Source: Ascaphus truei (lineage: Eukaryota; Chordata; Amphibia; Anura; Ascaphidae). Taken from it: a stretch of DNA of 64,000 nucleotides. Below the pieces are notes generated by a model that had not been told where the DNA came from, did no database searches, and was given only the letters and a program-made list of their open reading frames with translations. The stretch is taken from positions 293,815,493 to 293,879,492 of the forward strand of contig CM071567.1 of NCBI GenBank assembly GCA_036426205.1, read 5' to 3'. A program made the position numbers and the translations under genes. Of the stretch, positions 44,838 to 56,830 are shown piece by piece; the stretch's first letter is position 1; every line of letters begins with the position of its first letter.

Positions 44838-45214
44838 CACACGAATCAAAAAAAATATATATATATATACATACATATATATACACACACACACACACAC
44901 TATACAAATATACAGTACACTTACCATCTCAGTGCAGAGGCCAAAAAGAGCTGCCATTTGAGCTCTGCAGCGCCATCTAATGGTCGGGATTTGCAGTGAG
45001 CTTAGCTGCACACAATGTGACAGCAACACTGCTCCTCTCTTCTCTGCAACTGGCTTGAATGTTAAAATCTGAGTGACCAAGGGGCAATTTCCCCCTTGTG
45101 CCTCAGACCAGCCCGCCCTCAGAGACTCAAGTGACCTTTGTATCGGACAAAATGCACGTTTATACAATACATGTACAGGTACCGGTGCACAACAAAGAAT
45201 GCACCTTGGATGTT

Positions 45215-45550
45215 GGAGACTATGTCAGATACAATAGATATCTTTAAAAAAAAAAGAAGGTTGGACATCGTTAGAAAGGAAAAGTATACAGAGATATACC
45301 AAATAAGTGAACATGGGAAGGATGTTATCCAGGGAAAAATCTGATTGACAATATTTGGAGTCAGGAAGGAATTTATTTTTCCCCTTATGAGATAACATTA
45401 GATATTTCATTGGGGTTTTTTGTTTCTCTTCCTCTGGATCAAAATGGAAATATAAATATAGGATACATTTCTGTCGTCTACATTTAACATAGGTTGAACT
45501 TGTTGGACATATGTCTTTTTTCAAATCTCATCTATGTAACTATGTAACCT
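45215..45550 (+). repeat. CR1 3' end fragment
   Basis: C-terminal remnant GGTTGGACATCG... then GGAGTCAGGAAGGAATTTAT, CTTCCTCTGGATC, CATAGGTTGAACTTGTTGGA and terminal ATGTAACTATGTAAC. Confidence 0.88.
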
Positions 45551-45769
45551 GAGACATGATATATGCTAATTGAAATCACGTGAATACACTACTACATATC
45601 CAAATTCACATATTTCCCACGTTTCCCTCTCTGGGAGTAACGCCACCGTTAGATATGACATAACTAATGTCAGGTTAAATCCCCGTTTTAACTAAACAGG
45701 CCTCTGGATATACGTTGATAGGGGGAACACCTCTTTTGCATATAATTAGCACGAATAGCCATAGTTGTA

Positions 45770-47170
45770 ATCCCCCTTTTGGGATTAATATATTCGCTTA
45801 AGGGGTTAATGGACCCTAGAGAGGTTAACTGTATGGGTAGTTACTGTGTAGCAGCCTCTGATCACATGGTGTAGAGTTGCTGGGTAGAAACCTTAACCAC
45901 GTCCACCTTCTGGAAGGTGCTTATTATGCCCCCTGGTGTAGGATATTAAATATAACTGTAGGCATGGTGACTTGTGATGTCACCAGTGGGTATATCTAGA
46001 GCTGTAGAAGATTTTAGATTCAGGTTCCTGGGGGCTGAGAGGAGCCCCAGTGTATATAGTTAGGGTGTAAGTGTATAATATAGACCAATCCCCATTTATT
46101 ATGTTTTAGCTAGGGACAGTGCCCTTCATGATAGGGCCCCAAGGTATGACTAAAGTGAAGCAGCATGTACACAGAAGAGGAGGTCTGTTGAGCAGACCCC
46201 CCTAAAGTATTGAGACAGCCAGGACCTAAGGAGTGAACCCTAGAAACAGTGCATATCTACTATAGAGACATATTATATGGCTCAACACCCCAAATACACC
46301 TTAGCAAATTTGACACCCTCTACAATTCAATATGCCATTTTGTTCTCCAATGCAACTACAACACATGTCACTGCGAAATGCTCAAAGAACTTGATTGGTC
46401 ATCACTCGAGTCTAGGCGCAAATTTCATCTTTCCTGTCTTGTCTACAAATACTTTCTGGGCAAGCTCCTCACCCCTACCACATGCAGCACCTATCATCTG
46501 AGATCAGACTTCAGAACACTGTTCATGGTCCTAAGGCTCAACAAAGTATCCGGCCGCTCCTCCTCTTATCGTGCACCCCAAAACTGGAACAACCTACTGG
46601 GGACTCTCACATCCACCACCAGTTTAAGTTCTTTCAAAACTAAGGCTGTCTCACATTTTAATTTGGTCTGTAACTGTTTCATAAGCCTATAATATATATT
46701 TTCTTTAACTGTGCATGTAATGTCTTGTATATAATGTATACCCTGTTCATTTATGTAACTGTTTTTGTAACCATATATTATTTGTCATAACTGTATGCCC
46801 AGGACATACTTGAAAACGAGAGGTAACTCTCAATGTATTACTTCCTTTAAAACATTTTATAAATAAATAAGTGCATAACAGACGTTATGCAGAATGGGGC
46901 TGGATCAGTGAAGTACAAGTCCGTAAAGTGCCTGCACCTTATCAGAGTATGAAGTGTGTGGTGGTTGAGGATGCATCTTTATTAAGAGTGCAGACTGTAC
47001 AAATAAAGCAGACAACTGAGGTAATATGTCATATACCTGAATAAGAGCCCAAACATCCAGGGGCCGCAAAGAAAGAAGATTGTTGTACTATAAAAGTTCC
47101 TGGCGCCCAATAATTTCCATCATTGCTACCAACGCCCAGCAGTACGACGCCTGCACCTTGAACAAGGTAA
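45770..47170 (+). mobile_element. LTR-like sequence with possible primer-binding site, split by L2
   Basis: Contains ATTATGTTTTAGC, AATAAAGCAGACAAC (about 47001) and then GTTCCTGGCGCCCAATAATT (47097). TGGCGCCCAA matches the start of common tRNA primer-binding sites placed right after a 5' LTR. Homologous to 27645-28290. Interrupted by LINE 46256-46870. Confidence 0.5.
46256..46870 (+). mobile_element. L2/Kiri-type LINE 3' end, 5'-truncated
   Basis: Flanked by GTGCATA (46249-46255 and 46871-46877), a 7-bp target duplication. Coding part to about 46690 gives the ORF2 C-terminus: ILYGSTPQIHLSKFDTLYN, HCEMLKELDWSSLESRRKFH, YRAPQNWNNL, LSSFKTKAVSHF. These match the post-RT region of L2-clade proteins. 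The tail CCCAGGACATACTTGAAAAC, GAGAGGTAACTCTCAATGTA and (AAATA)n end is the conserved 3' UTR hairpin and A-rich tail. The frame is open for about 147 codons, so it is fairly young. Confidence 0.88.
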
Positions 47171-47179
47171 TGCACCCTA

Positions 47180-47860
47180 AGTAACCACGCCATAGACAAC
47201 TCCCTAGGAGCCGGGCAGGGAGGGTTAGAAAATATGATTTAACCTGACGTTAGTGAGCTTTGAAGATGCAGGTTAATCTTAGGTTAGGTGACGCTGACCA
47301 GAGAGATCCCTAAGCGAGTGGAGTCCCTGCAGGCGGATGACGTCAGTTCCGGTTTCCGGATCCGGTGAGACGCACCAGTGACACGCACGCCGAGACACAG
47401 GGGAGGCAGAGAGCACACGCTTCGCTTGCCGTGATCCAGACCGCAGGATCTAAATGCTTTTTTAAATCTACTACCATGTGAGTGTATCCCTTACCACTTG
47501 CCTACTTTTATAAATTGTCCTTCCAGTCTGCACTATGTCCGTTTCTTTTATATATAAGGTCTCCAGAAGCTCTTGGTGTTAATCATCCTTGGTGGGCTGA
47601 GATTTAAAGATACCAGAAGCTCTTGATGTTAATCATCCTTGGTGGGCTGAGATTTAAAGATACCTTTTTGTGAACAGCACTCACTATATGTTTGTGAGTA
47701 TTTTGCACACAAGACCTATTATTATATGTACTCACGAACTATCACATATACTGCACCATCAGAATATTTTTCTGTTTTACATGGCTTGCGCTTCCTGATG
47801 ACTTACACCTCTTTAATCTTAGGTTAGCGCCTTGTAAATCAGTAATGGACCTCTGAAGAC
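47180..47860. other. no gene; 50-bp tandem duplication at 47563-47662
   Basis: CCAGAAGCTCTTGGTGTTAA... is present twice in tandem, 47563-47612 and 47613-47662, differing by one base. Otherwise unrecognised, with a GC-rich stretch near 47340-47420. Confidence 0.8.
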
Positions 47861-47865
47861 AGTGG

Positions 47866-48240
47866 CGGAACTACCATATGCCAGGGTCCACCACCTTCAG
47901 GGACCCAGCCTCCACGGGCTGGAATGCGGTTCTGGCACTTATTTTAGCAGCGTTACGGCATTTCAAAAGCCCCCCCTCTTTCCACACACCCTACCTGTGG
48001 AGAACAGCCTTACCCTGTGGAGGGAGCCCACCCAGGTGGTCCTAACACAGATGTTTGGCCCCAACGGAAGTCGGGCTCACCTTCAACCAATCACCGTCTG
48101 CGTGGGCTCCGTTGTCGAAGCACAAGGACCCGCTCCACAGGTAGAGCTGGCCTCAGTGGGCCTTTTTTTTCCTTTTCTTGCACCGGTGACTAGTTTTGCC
48201 CATCTGTATATCTGGGCCAATGAATGCTCAACTGTTTGCA
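47866..48240. mobile_element. possible hAT-type element, left end
   Basis: CAGTGGCGGAACTACC is a hAT-style terminus; its partner was not found. Confidence 0.3.
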
Positions 48241-48289
48241 ATGGCATAGAAGTTCAGGGCACCTTCTTATTTATGAACAAATTAAAATG

Positions 48290-48680
48290 ACAATACTTTT
48301 AAGAGGTTAAAACTAAAGCTACAGGGGGGGGGGGCGAGGATTCCCCTCCCTCTCACCCCCCCCCCATCCTTCTCCTTCCCCCCTTATCTCCTTCGTGCCC
48401 TCCCCTTTCTTTTTGCCTTTATCCCCTATTTCTATTTTAATTATGGGAAAATGCCGGGCCTGCTCCTGGGGTGCTCACCCTCCCGGCTGGGGGGGTGAAG
48501 CCTTTAAGAACAAGAGGAGTGAACACGGTGTCCGATAAGCCCGAGTTAGATGTACTTCTTTCATCGTTCTACTCAGTAATGCATGTCTATTTACATCAGC
48601 TTGGGTACGCGCTATGATGTATGTTATGATGTATGTTTTTCCCTGTAAAACCTTAATAAAAATTTTGAAATAAAAAACTA
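48290..48680 (+). repeat. probable L1-type LINE 3' UTR
   Basis: G-rich then C-rich tract, ATGATGTATG phrases, then CCCTGTAAAACCTTAATAAA and TTTTGAAATAAAAAA, an L1-like 3' end. No coding part. Confidence 0.4.
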
Positions 48681-48699
48681 GAAAGCTGATTAGACCCTG

Positions 48700-49605
48700 A
48701 AAGGGAGATTGCGACTGAAAGATTTTTTCCTCCATGCCAATTATAAAATAATCAGATTAATATCCTACCTGTATTAGAACCAAAAGAGGGAAGGGGAGAT
48801 AAGGCAGACAGAAAAGCAGGAAAACCTACCCTCAATAGCAGGTTACAATGCAACTTTCAAACATGATTCAAAAATACATTTAATTTTTGTTTAAGAAAAA
48901 GTAATATATTTGATATAGATTCTTCTGGTTTAAAAAAAACAAAAAAACATAGAAAATATATTTTATTAATGTAACCCACATTGTAATTATAGCCCCTGCT
49001 ACAAATGTGGGTACAGTATACTGTGAACAATGCAGATCTGGTCTGCTCCACCTATCACATGGTGTGATTGTGTATGAGAGACGCTGTCCCTGGTCTGCCT
49101 GGCAACACATGACGTTCGATATGGGATTGGATGGCAGGAAGAACGGATGTAATGTTGTAGCAGATGGTCAGTTTGAAAGAGACAGAGAAAGTTCAACTGC
49201 CATTCTGAGACACAGACAGAGGGACACCCCAGGTGACAGTGAGAGGGGCTTATGAGAGACAGGCTGGTACTCACAGAGGTGACAGAGGAGAATTGTATGA
49301 GACTGTTAGCCAAGGACAGAGAAAATGAGACAGCAGCAGAAACACATTCTCTACACACAGAAAAAGAGAGAAGAGACAAGAGGAAGAGAGATCCTGATAC
49401 TTGCCAGGCTGTCAAAGCGCAATGGGATAAAAGACATCTGGGAGGCCTTTCCTGCAACTATTGAGTATGTTCTTTACAAAAGTGTCACCATTAACAGGCA
49501 TATAACGTGAATACACGCCATTTTGATAACACTCCAACCTAGTGGTGGCAATAAAATTAGCAGAGACTAGCATCAAGGACAATAGCGCAGAGCCCCAATT
49601 TGTTC
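48700..49605. other. no gene recognised
   Basis: Includes a purine-rich GAGAGACA region (49180-49400) that resembles LTR sequence but cannot be placed. Confidence 0.35.
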
Positions 49606-50360
49606 ATGTATATGTAACCCGTGCTCCAGCCACCTCACTTAGAGGCCAGTATCTGGGAAGGGAGCATGTTACCTCGCTGTTTTGGTGCTTCACCTGTTGG
49701 TTCGCAGGAGGTCTGAGTGGTCTGCAGGGTGTTATGAGACTTGGACACTTGGACAGGACTGGTTCACAGGGCTCTGGTTCTTTCATGGTATTTCAGCGCC
49801 TCCAGTAGTGATGGCGTCAGCACCCACCACTATACACATACCTACTCTTAGCCCAGGGACTGACACCATAGGCTGAAGTATAATTGCAGCAGGATCTTTA
49901 TTAGCAGTATACATCTTACAGCTTAGCAGCATACTTCTCTGCATACGCCTCAGGACTTCTGACGGTGCTTACTTCCACTGCTCCAGGTGGCCTTGACTAG
50001 CTAGCCAAGTGAACATGCTTACCCCGCAACGGGGAAGACTCATAGTTCCCACCTGCTTCATCCCTCCTTCACCCTAGCCAGGGATCAGGCAGGGACACAC
50101 TCCTTCATCCTCTCTCTCCCAGGGGGAGGGGGAGACTCTTCTAGCACATCCTCATTCCAGCAGGAGCTGGGAAGGACTCCCACACATCCTCCCTCTCCAA
50201 GGTGGAGAGGAATACACCCCTAACTTTAGCCTACTCCCCTTACAAACTTCCAGAAGGAGCGGGCTCATGGACTGTACCCACCCACAAGGGGCTGTACACA
50301 GGCCATGAGTCACCACAGACCTTCCTTCACTTTCTGTGGAAGCAGGAAGGGGGGTCAAGG

Positions 50361-51552
50361 TAGGGTGACCAGATTTTCAAAATGAAAAACCGGGACACAG
50401 TAAAAAATTATTTATAAAACAAATTACATCACATGACGCACCCCGTTGCCATGACAAGACACTGACATCAGGCGGTGACATGTTGCCATGACAATGTGGC
50501 ATCACGTGATGCCTCGGCGCCATAATGCGTCCCGTTGTCATGTCAACTTGATGTTGCGTGACGTCACGGAGCGGCTCGTTGTTATGGCAATGTGCATTAC
50601 GTGACGTCGCGCGCCCATGTTAACGGAATTTGGAGGGGAGGATACAGTCAAAGGCAAGATAAATATATAATAAATAGATCTAAAAAAATGTTATCTCCAC
50701 AGAGCCACTGACCCACACACCCACTGACCTACACACAGAGAGCCACTGACCCACACATGGAGCCACTGACCCACACATACCGAGACACTGACCCCCACAC
50801 ACAGAGCCACTGACCCCCACACACACAGAGCTACTGACCCCCACACACACACAGCCACTGACCCCCACAGAGCCACTGACCCACACACACACAAGAGCCA
50901 CTGACCCACACCCACAGAGCCACTGACCCCCCCCACACACACACAGAGCCACTGACCCCCCCCCACACACACACAGAGCCACTGACCCACACACACAGAG
51001 CCACTGACCCACACACACAGAGCCACTGACCCACACACACAGAGCCACTGACCCACACACGAAGCCACTGACCCACACACACAGAGCCACTGACCCCCAC
51101 ACAGAGCCACTGACCCCCCCCCCACACACACACACACCCACTGACAGACATACCCACTGACAGACACACCCACTGACAGACACACACACACAGAGCCAGT
51201 GACACAGACACACACACAGAGCCACTCACACTCACTCTCTCTCTCTGTGTCTTACCTGTCACTGTGGAGCATTGAGGGGGGGAAGCCATCTTGACTGGCA
51301 GCAGGCACCTCACTTCCGGCTCTCACTGCTGAGGCTCCGCTGACACTAACCCCGCCCCCACCCTCTGCTGTCAGTCCGGCCTCCGCTCTCCTCTCTGCCT
51401 GCATTCTGTGCTCTCTGCTGCCCCCCTGCTCTGATGGCCAAATCCGGAACAGCCACAAAAAAACGGGACATTTAAAAAAAATGCGGGGCAGCCAGGACAG
51501 CCATTAAAAAAACGGGACTGTCCGGGCTAAAACGGGACACCTGGTCACCCTA
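50361..51552. mobile_element. hAT element carrying a minisatellite
   Basis: Left TAGGGTGACCAGATTTTC, right TGTCCGGGC...GGTCACCCTA, inverted tips TAGGGTGACC / GGTCACCCTA. Both flanks are GGTCAAGG (50353-50360, 51553-51560), a perfect 8-bp duplication. AACGGGAC / GTCCCG-type phrases repeat near the right end. No transposase. Confidence 0.92.
50697..51215. repeat. GAGCCACTGACCCACACAC minisatellite
   Basis: More than 20 variable units of about 17-26 bp with the core AGCCACTGACCC and CA tails, inside the hAT element. It accounts for the long V/C/S-rich frames on the minus strand. Confidence 0.93.
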
Positions 51553-51877
51553 GGTCAAGGGCCCACAAATTAACCTGCTAATGCCCGGATCTTAACAGGG
51601 CTTACAAAGCAGATACACTGGGTGCAGAGGAACAGGCACGGTTGGGACATACCCTGATACATAATGCACAATAATTTATATTATTGTGCATTAAGTATAC
51701 AGTGTTTTTATCTATCCAAGAGTAAGGGCCACCAAGTTAAGGTTCCCCAGCGGCCATAAAGCACCGGTTTATATACACAAGTCTCCTCTGGTTTTATTCA
51801 AGGGGTCCAATTACGGTGTACTACGGGAAGAGGGACTCAAGCCCCCACCAGAGCACATATAGACTGTGAAAATATAG

Positions 51878-52143
51878 TTACATAGTTACATAGTAGATGA
51901 GGTTGAAAAAAGACATAGGTCCATCAAGTTCAACCTATGCTAAATTTAGACAACAGATACTTTATCCTATATCTATACTTACTTATTGATCCAGAGGAAG
52001 GCAAACAAAAAAAACCATTAAGGGGAAAAATCAATTCCTTCCTGACTCCAAGAATTGGCAATCGGATTAATCCCTGGATCAACATCCTTCCCATGTATAT
52101 CCCTGTATACCTTTCCCATCAAAACGATATCCAACCTTTTTAG
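51878..52143 (-). repeat. CR1 3' end fragment
   Basis: GTTACATA repeats, then the CR1 3' UTR complement, ending in the C-terminal coding complement ATATCCAACCTTTTT. Very similar to 22009-22290. Confidence 0.9.
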
Positions 52144-52278
52144 GTTACATACAAATTATATTTTAATAGAAGCCTGAACTAAACAAACAGTTAGGAGTTA
52201 ACTATTATTTATATATTTCTCTCAGAGGTGCTTCCTGACAGTTTGAATCTTTTTGAAAAAAGTCTACTCATTTGCTAT

Positions 52279-52605
52279 TTAAAGCTGCAGTTCAAGCAAT
52301 ATCCTGCATTTGTGTTTTTTTTTAATAAATCAGTTCTGTAGTAAGAAAAAATACTTTTAGCATTTTCTGTTTTAAAAAACAACAACTTTGAAAGACCAAT
52401 TTTCTTCTATTCTATTTTAACAAGCATGTTTGTTCCTATAGCAACCATTTACATTCCCCAGATCTAAAGATGTCGCCAAACTTCGCCGATCAATAGACGG
52501 AGAACGAATTGACCGGCAGTTATGCAGTTCTTTAGGCAAGTGGAGATTGCCCACATGAAACTATTGAAGTAAAAAAAAAAACGGGAGCTTGAACTGCAGC
52601 TTTAA
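52279..52605. mobile_element. TTAA-site MITE, copy 1
   Basis: Left TTAAAGCTGCAGTTCAAGC, right GCTTGAACTGCAGCTTTAA, perfect inverted ends. TTAA termini suggest Kolobok or piggyBac. AATAAATCAGTTCTGTAG and GCATTTTCTGTTTTAAAAA are shared with 57837-58274. Confidence 0.8.
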
Positions 52606-52837
52606 AGGCTCAGAGCTGGAAAGGTATGAAGTGCTCATAGTGATTGCTACAATCCAGACATGTCAATAAGAAGCCTGTATCTTATTGCTCAGCACGGAAA
52701 ACATGAACCAGGAGCCAAAAATAAGCTGTGTGTGCTGTGCACGCGCATAGTAAGTGAAACTTCTGTGTGTGTTGTCAGCAACATATAAATTTTATTTCTG
52801 CGCATAACTGTGAATTCCTCGTGTGTGTGTGTCTGTG

Positions 52838-53331
52838 CTGTACCCTCTCACCAGTGTCACAACCTCTAGGACGGTGCTGTACCCTCTCACCAGTGTCACA
52901 ACCTCTAGGACGGTGCTGTACCCTCTCACCAGTGTCACAACCTCTAGAACAGTGATGTTCACTCTCACCAATGTGAGAACCTCCAGGACGGTGATGTGCC
53001 CTCTCACCAGTGACACAACCTCTAGGACAGTGTTGTACCCTCTCACCAATGTGAGAACCTCCAGGACGGTGCTGTGCCCTCACCAGTGACACAACCTCTA
53101 GGACAGTGTTGTGCCCTCACCAGTGTCACAACCTCTAGGACGGTACTGTGCCCTCTCACCTGTGACACAACCTCTAGGACGGTGCTGTGCCCTCTCACCA
53201 GTGACACAACCTCTAGGACGGTGCTGTGCCCTCACCAGTGTCACAACCTCTAGGACGGTACTGTGCCCTCTCACCTGTGACACAACCTCTAGGACGGTGC
53301 TGTACCCTCTCACCAGTATCACAACCTCAAC
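52838..53331. repeat. 39-bp minisatellite, about 13 copies
   Basis: Unit TGCTGTACCCTCTCACCAGT then GTCACAACCTCTAGGACGG. Units with a 4-bp TCTC deletion (35 bp) and GACA/GTCA variants recur in a pattern, indicating a higher-order repeat. 39 is divisible by three, so frames stay open through it. Confidence 0.95.
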
Positions 53332-53778
53332 GGCGCCACTTCCAGCCGCTTCTGCGCATGCGTGGCGTCCGCGGCGCCATCACAACTGCGCATGCGCGGC
53401 ATGTCAGCGGGCGTGTGGGAGGAACGACGGCCGTTAGGAGCGGCGCCGGCGGCGATATGTGGGGTGGAGCAGCGGCCATTACGTGACGTCATTTCCATTT
53501 CACATTTTCGTCTCCATGTCTCCAGTTTTGTCCCATCAAAATTGACTGTTCCACTAAAGAAGTTTCACTTCAATAAGAATACAAGATCTTTCTTTATTAC
53601 TATATTGTTTGTCCTGGACTGTTATGGCATACACAGGTGTTATTTTTTTAAAGCATTCGACCAAAAGATCTGCAAAAATTATTTAAACAGAATATTTGAG
53701 TGATTACACAATTGGAAAATTCAATACAAATGCAGACCATTAAGCACAGAATCATTATAAAATTATTCAGTTTAGTTG

Positions 53779-53980
53779 GTGGATGAGGGGAATGTTAGGG
53801 TGATGGGAGGAGTGTAGGTGAGACTGAAGGGATGAGGGGTGGAGGGGGATGTTAGGGTGATGGGAGGAGTGTAGGTGAGAGTGATGGGATGAGGGGGATG
53901 TTAGGGTGATGGGAGCAGTGTAGGTAAGTTATGGGATGAAATGTAAGTCAGGGGATGTTAGGGAGATGGGAGCAAATAGA
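53779..53980. repeat. ~50-bp minisatellite, 4 copies
   Basis: GGATGTTAGGGTGATGGGAG then GAGTGTAGGTGAG repeated four times with decay. Confidence 0.85.
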
Positions 53981-53989
53981 TGGGTTATG

Positions 53990-54930
53990 GCTTAATCACC
54001 CCACAATCCCAGATCAGTTTGCTCATAGATAAACCTACTTTTAGACATAAACACAGAAAACAGGCCAGGTCATTCTATCCTGACACCAATAAAACAAAAA
54101 CATGGATTTGTAAGATGTAACTTCTAACTCAAACTAACTTTCTGTGTGCCTAAGTGTTACAATGTTGAATATTAGACAAGCTCCATCGTCACAGTGATAA
54201 TGGAGTCTCTCACTTCCAGGTATGAATTCCCAAGACAATGAGAATGTTAGTCTAAAGAAAGGTACAATAATTATCACGTGGAATCAATGTATCACCCTGG
54301 GGAAAAGTCCTCAGTTTTGGTTGCAGAGTACTGTACAGTATATGTATAACATAAAAGCATGAACCACTTTGTAATGCATTGCAGGCTGTATCTACAGCAA
54401 ATGAGTTAAACATGTGATCTGGAAATCATATATCATCTGAGGTGCATATATCCAGCATCGCCGTTTTGATCATGAAGCTGCACCATAAATCCATTTTGTT
54501 GGCAATACATGGGGATAAAGTATTGTGAACAAATTATGGTTCCATGTCTAATTTCCTGGTTGAAAAACCTGTTATAATGCTATTTGAAAAGCTTTATATT
54601 TTGGCATGTTATTGTTTTAAATGTGAGTGAAATAGAATTGGGTTGTACCATCATTTTTTTTCTATATAAAAGCAGTATTATGCTATGGTCGATTTTTCGC
54701 TTTCTTCCAACACTTCGATTCACTGAGAGGAGTGAAGACGTGAGGATATTCTGACACAATTCAATTCACATTATCCCAGAGTTTATCCAAAGAAATTGGT
54801 TTCTGAGTGTTACGTATCAAGTTTTTTTCTAAATATACCTGCACTTTTGAACAATGATTTTGCACTATATATTTTTATTTTTTTCCCCATGCGCTCTAGG
54901 CATTTTTGCTCTAAAGATCTACATTGTTTT
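53990..54930. other. no gene recognised
   Basis: Contains TATATAAAAGC at 54663 and a pyrimidine-rich stretch ending CATGCGCTCTAGGC; possibly a repeat 5' region, not assignable. Confidence 0.35.
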
Positions 54931-54934
54931 CAGG

Positions 54935-55345
54935 AATGGATGTGAATCTTGGACGCTAAATTCATATTAATTTGGAAGCTTCAGACAACTCAAACAAGCA
55001 TGGAGAGATGTATCTTCGGTACGAGCCGAAGAGACAGGAAATAGAATGAATGGTTCAAAAGGAAACAAAAAAAGTCTGTGACATCGGCACAAGGGGGGAA
55101 GAAATTAAAATTGCAGTGTAGCGGACATATTGCAAGAACAAATTATCATTGTTGGACAGGGATGTTACTCATCTGGATTCAAAGAGGTATTGAAAGACCA
55201 AGACAACAACCAAAAGTAAGATGGAAAGATGAAATACATTTTTTTGTAGGAGCATGGAGAAGAAGTTTGTGACAGCAGGACCTGGAAGATCCTTGGCGAA
55301 GCCTTTTTTCAGCAGTGGATCGACAAGGGCTGAAGATGGTGTAAT
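54935..55345 (+). repeat. RTE-type LINE 3' end, degenerate
   Basis: Conceptual reading NGCESWTLN, TSMERCIFGTSRRDR, GHIARTNYHCWT, RPRQQPKVRWKDE, then FSAVDRQG. This matches the C-terminus of RTE/BovB-like ORFs (YGCE.W, R..M.R...G.SRRDR, GH.AR, GRP..RW.D..., QQW...G). Several stops. Followed by (TA)n. Confidence 0.7.
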
Positions 55346-55358
55346 ATGCATATGTGTA

Positions 55359-55367
<9 letters not shown>

Positions 55368-55399
<32 letters not shown>

Positions 55400-55440
55400 T
55401 GTAGCCCCCATTATATATATATATATAATATATATATTAC
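55368..55440. repeat. AT microsatellite with duplicated CATGTAGCCCCC
   Basis: (TA)n tracts either side of CATGTAGCCCCCATT, with CATGTAGCCCCCTTT following. Confidence 0.85.
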
Positions 55441-56150
55441 ATGTAGCCCCCTTTCCCTATGCCTAAGAGAACTACGCGGGCAACTATGCGTGCTGCTGTA
55501 CCCGTCTGCTTACAGGAGGATTAAGGAGCCTGATGTGAGCTCTTTCTCCTTGCGTGCAGCACCTCCACTTTTGAGGGATCCCAGCGTGGGCGGGATAAAC
55601 CCTCACAGGAACCAATACACAGTAATAAGCAGTACACCATACAATGTATATAACTAATCTTGACTGTACACATACTAACACAGATAACACACACTATCAG
55701 GTACCAACAGTATCGTGCAATGACCCCAACACTTAGTGGTTCCCCCAAAGTACTGAAGGTGCAGTGGCACCAATAACCCCCGGTGTCCTTCCCAGCAATC
55801 CCACCCAAATGTGAGGTAGTGCTACCCCCTGTAGATGTTGATGCACATTGGGTACCTGTCTGGGTACTCTAGTACCCATGTGCTGCTTGGCGTGGTGTGT
55901 TGCGGGGCCTCCGACACAATTCCCCTCTCTCCTAAGAGCCCTAATCCTCTTCGCAGTGTGAGCTCCAGCCGGAGGGTCACATCCAATGTCTCAGTCTTGT
56001 GGCCTGGTTCCAGGCCACAGAATGCTGTTTGGCAGTCTGCCACCGGTGCAGTACTAATACTACTGGGAAGAGCCCCTATCTGGGGCCTTCCCTGCAACAC
56101 TCCTCTACAGGTATCTCAGGGCCTAACTGAGGCCTAGGGGCAAGGTCTAG
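55441..56150 (+). mobile_element. LTR-like sequence, TGTAGCCCC type
   Basis: TGTAGCCCCCTTTCCC start parallels the minus-strand start TGTAGCACCTTTTCCC at 29.6 kb. No internal region. Confidence 0.35.
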
Positions 56151-56499
56151 GCTTAATCCAGGAAGCAAATCTCCCTGGACACTACCTTCTTCCTTCGCTC
56201 CTTGGTCAAGACTGAAGCGCGTGCTCTCCGCACGCGGATGATATCCTGTTCCTCTCTCCTGCTCGAATCCCCTTGGCTGGGGCAGTCCCATGAGGTCTTC
56301 CCTCCCACCTGAGGATTCTGGGACATGTAGTCCCGCTATGCATATGCTGGGCCATTCTAAGATGGCCGCCACACTCCTGACACTGCGCCTCGCCGCACAT
56401 GCGCGTCTAACAAAATGTCCGCACCTACACTCCCGATCGCGCGGAGCTCTGGCCTACTAGTTGAGCAGCTCTCCGTCACCGGAGGCAGGGTAGGGGACT

Positions 56500-56502
56500 C
56501 GG

Positions 56503-56547
<45 letters not shown>

Positions 56548-56575
56548 ACCACACACACACACACACACACACATA
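56500..56575. repeat. CA microsatellite
   Basis: (CA)n with one interruption. Confidence 0.95.
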
Positions 56576-56672
56576 ATGAGTAACATAGTAAAACAGAGAT
56601 GAGGGTACAGTGATATATATGTTAACACCATGACAGTGAACCAAAGACATATTAACAAAATGGCATCAGACA

Positions 56673-56830
56673 ATCCCCCAGATTGTAAACTCAGACGAGC
56701 AGGGCTTTTGTATCCGTTTGCTCTAGTTTGTCCTTATTTGGTATGTCATTTGGTTAATGTAATATACATAATTCTGTAACCCCATTAACGTGCTGCAGAA
56801 GATGTTGGCGCTTTACACATAAACGATAAT
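56673..56830 (+). repeat. L2-type tail
   Basis: GATTGTAAACTCAGACGAGC then AGGGCTTTTGT, ending GAAGATGTTGGCGCTTTACA. Confidence 0.5.

Larger units (their letters stand above)
49610..51860 (+). mobile_element. LTR-like sequence interrupted by an hAT element
   Basis: TGTAACCCGTGC start, GATCTTTATTAGCAGTATAC and CAGCTTAGCAGCATAC resemble 20219 onward; sequence resumes after the hAT at 51561. Confidence 0.4.

Noticed and set aside
50680..51313. 160-181-codon V/C/S-rich frames on the minus strand
   Set aside because: Products of the CCACTGACCC minisatellite; all three frames are open and the composition is pure repeat.
52775..53437. 105-108-codon repetitive frames
   Set aside because: A 39-bp unit is a multiple of three, so frames remain open through the minisatellite.
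53335..53490. CpG-rich segment as a gene promoter
   Set aside because: No exon, TSS motif or ORF follows; GC-rich MITEs of similar look are common in the window.
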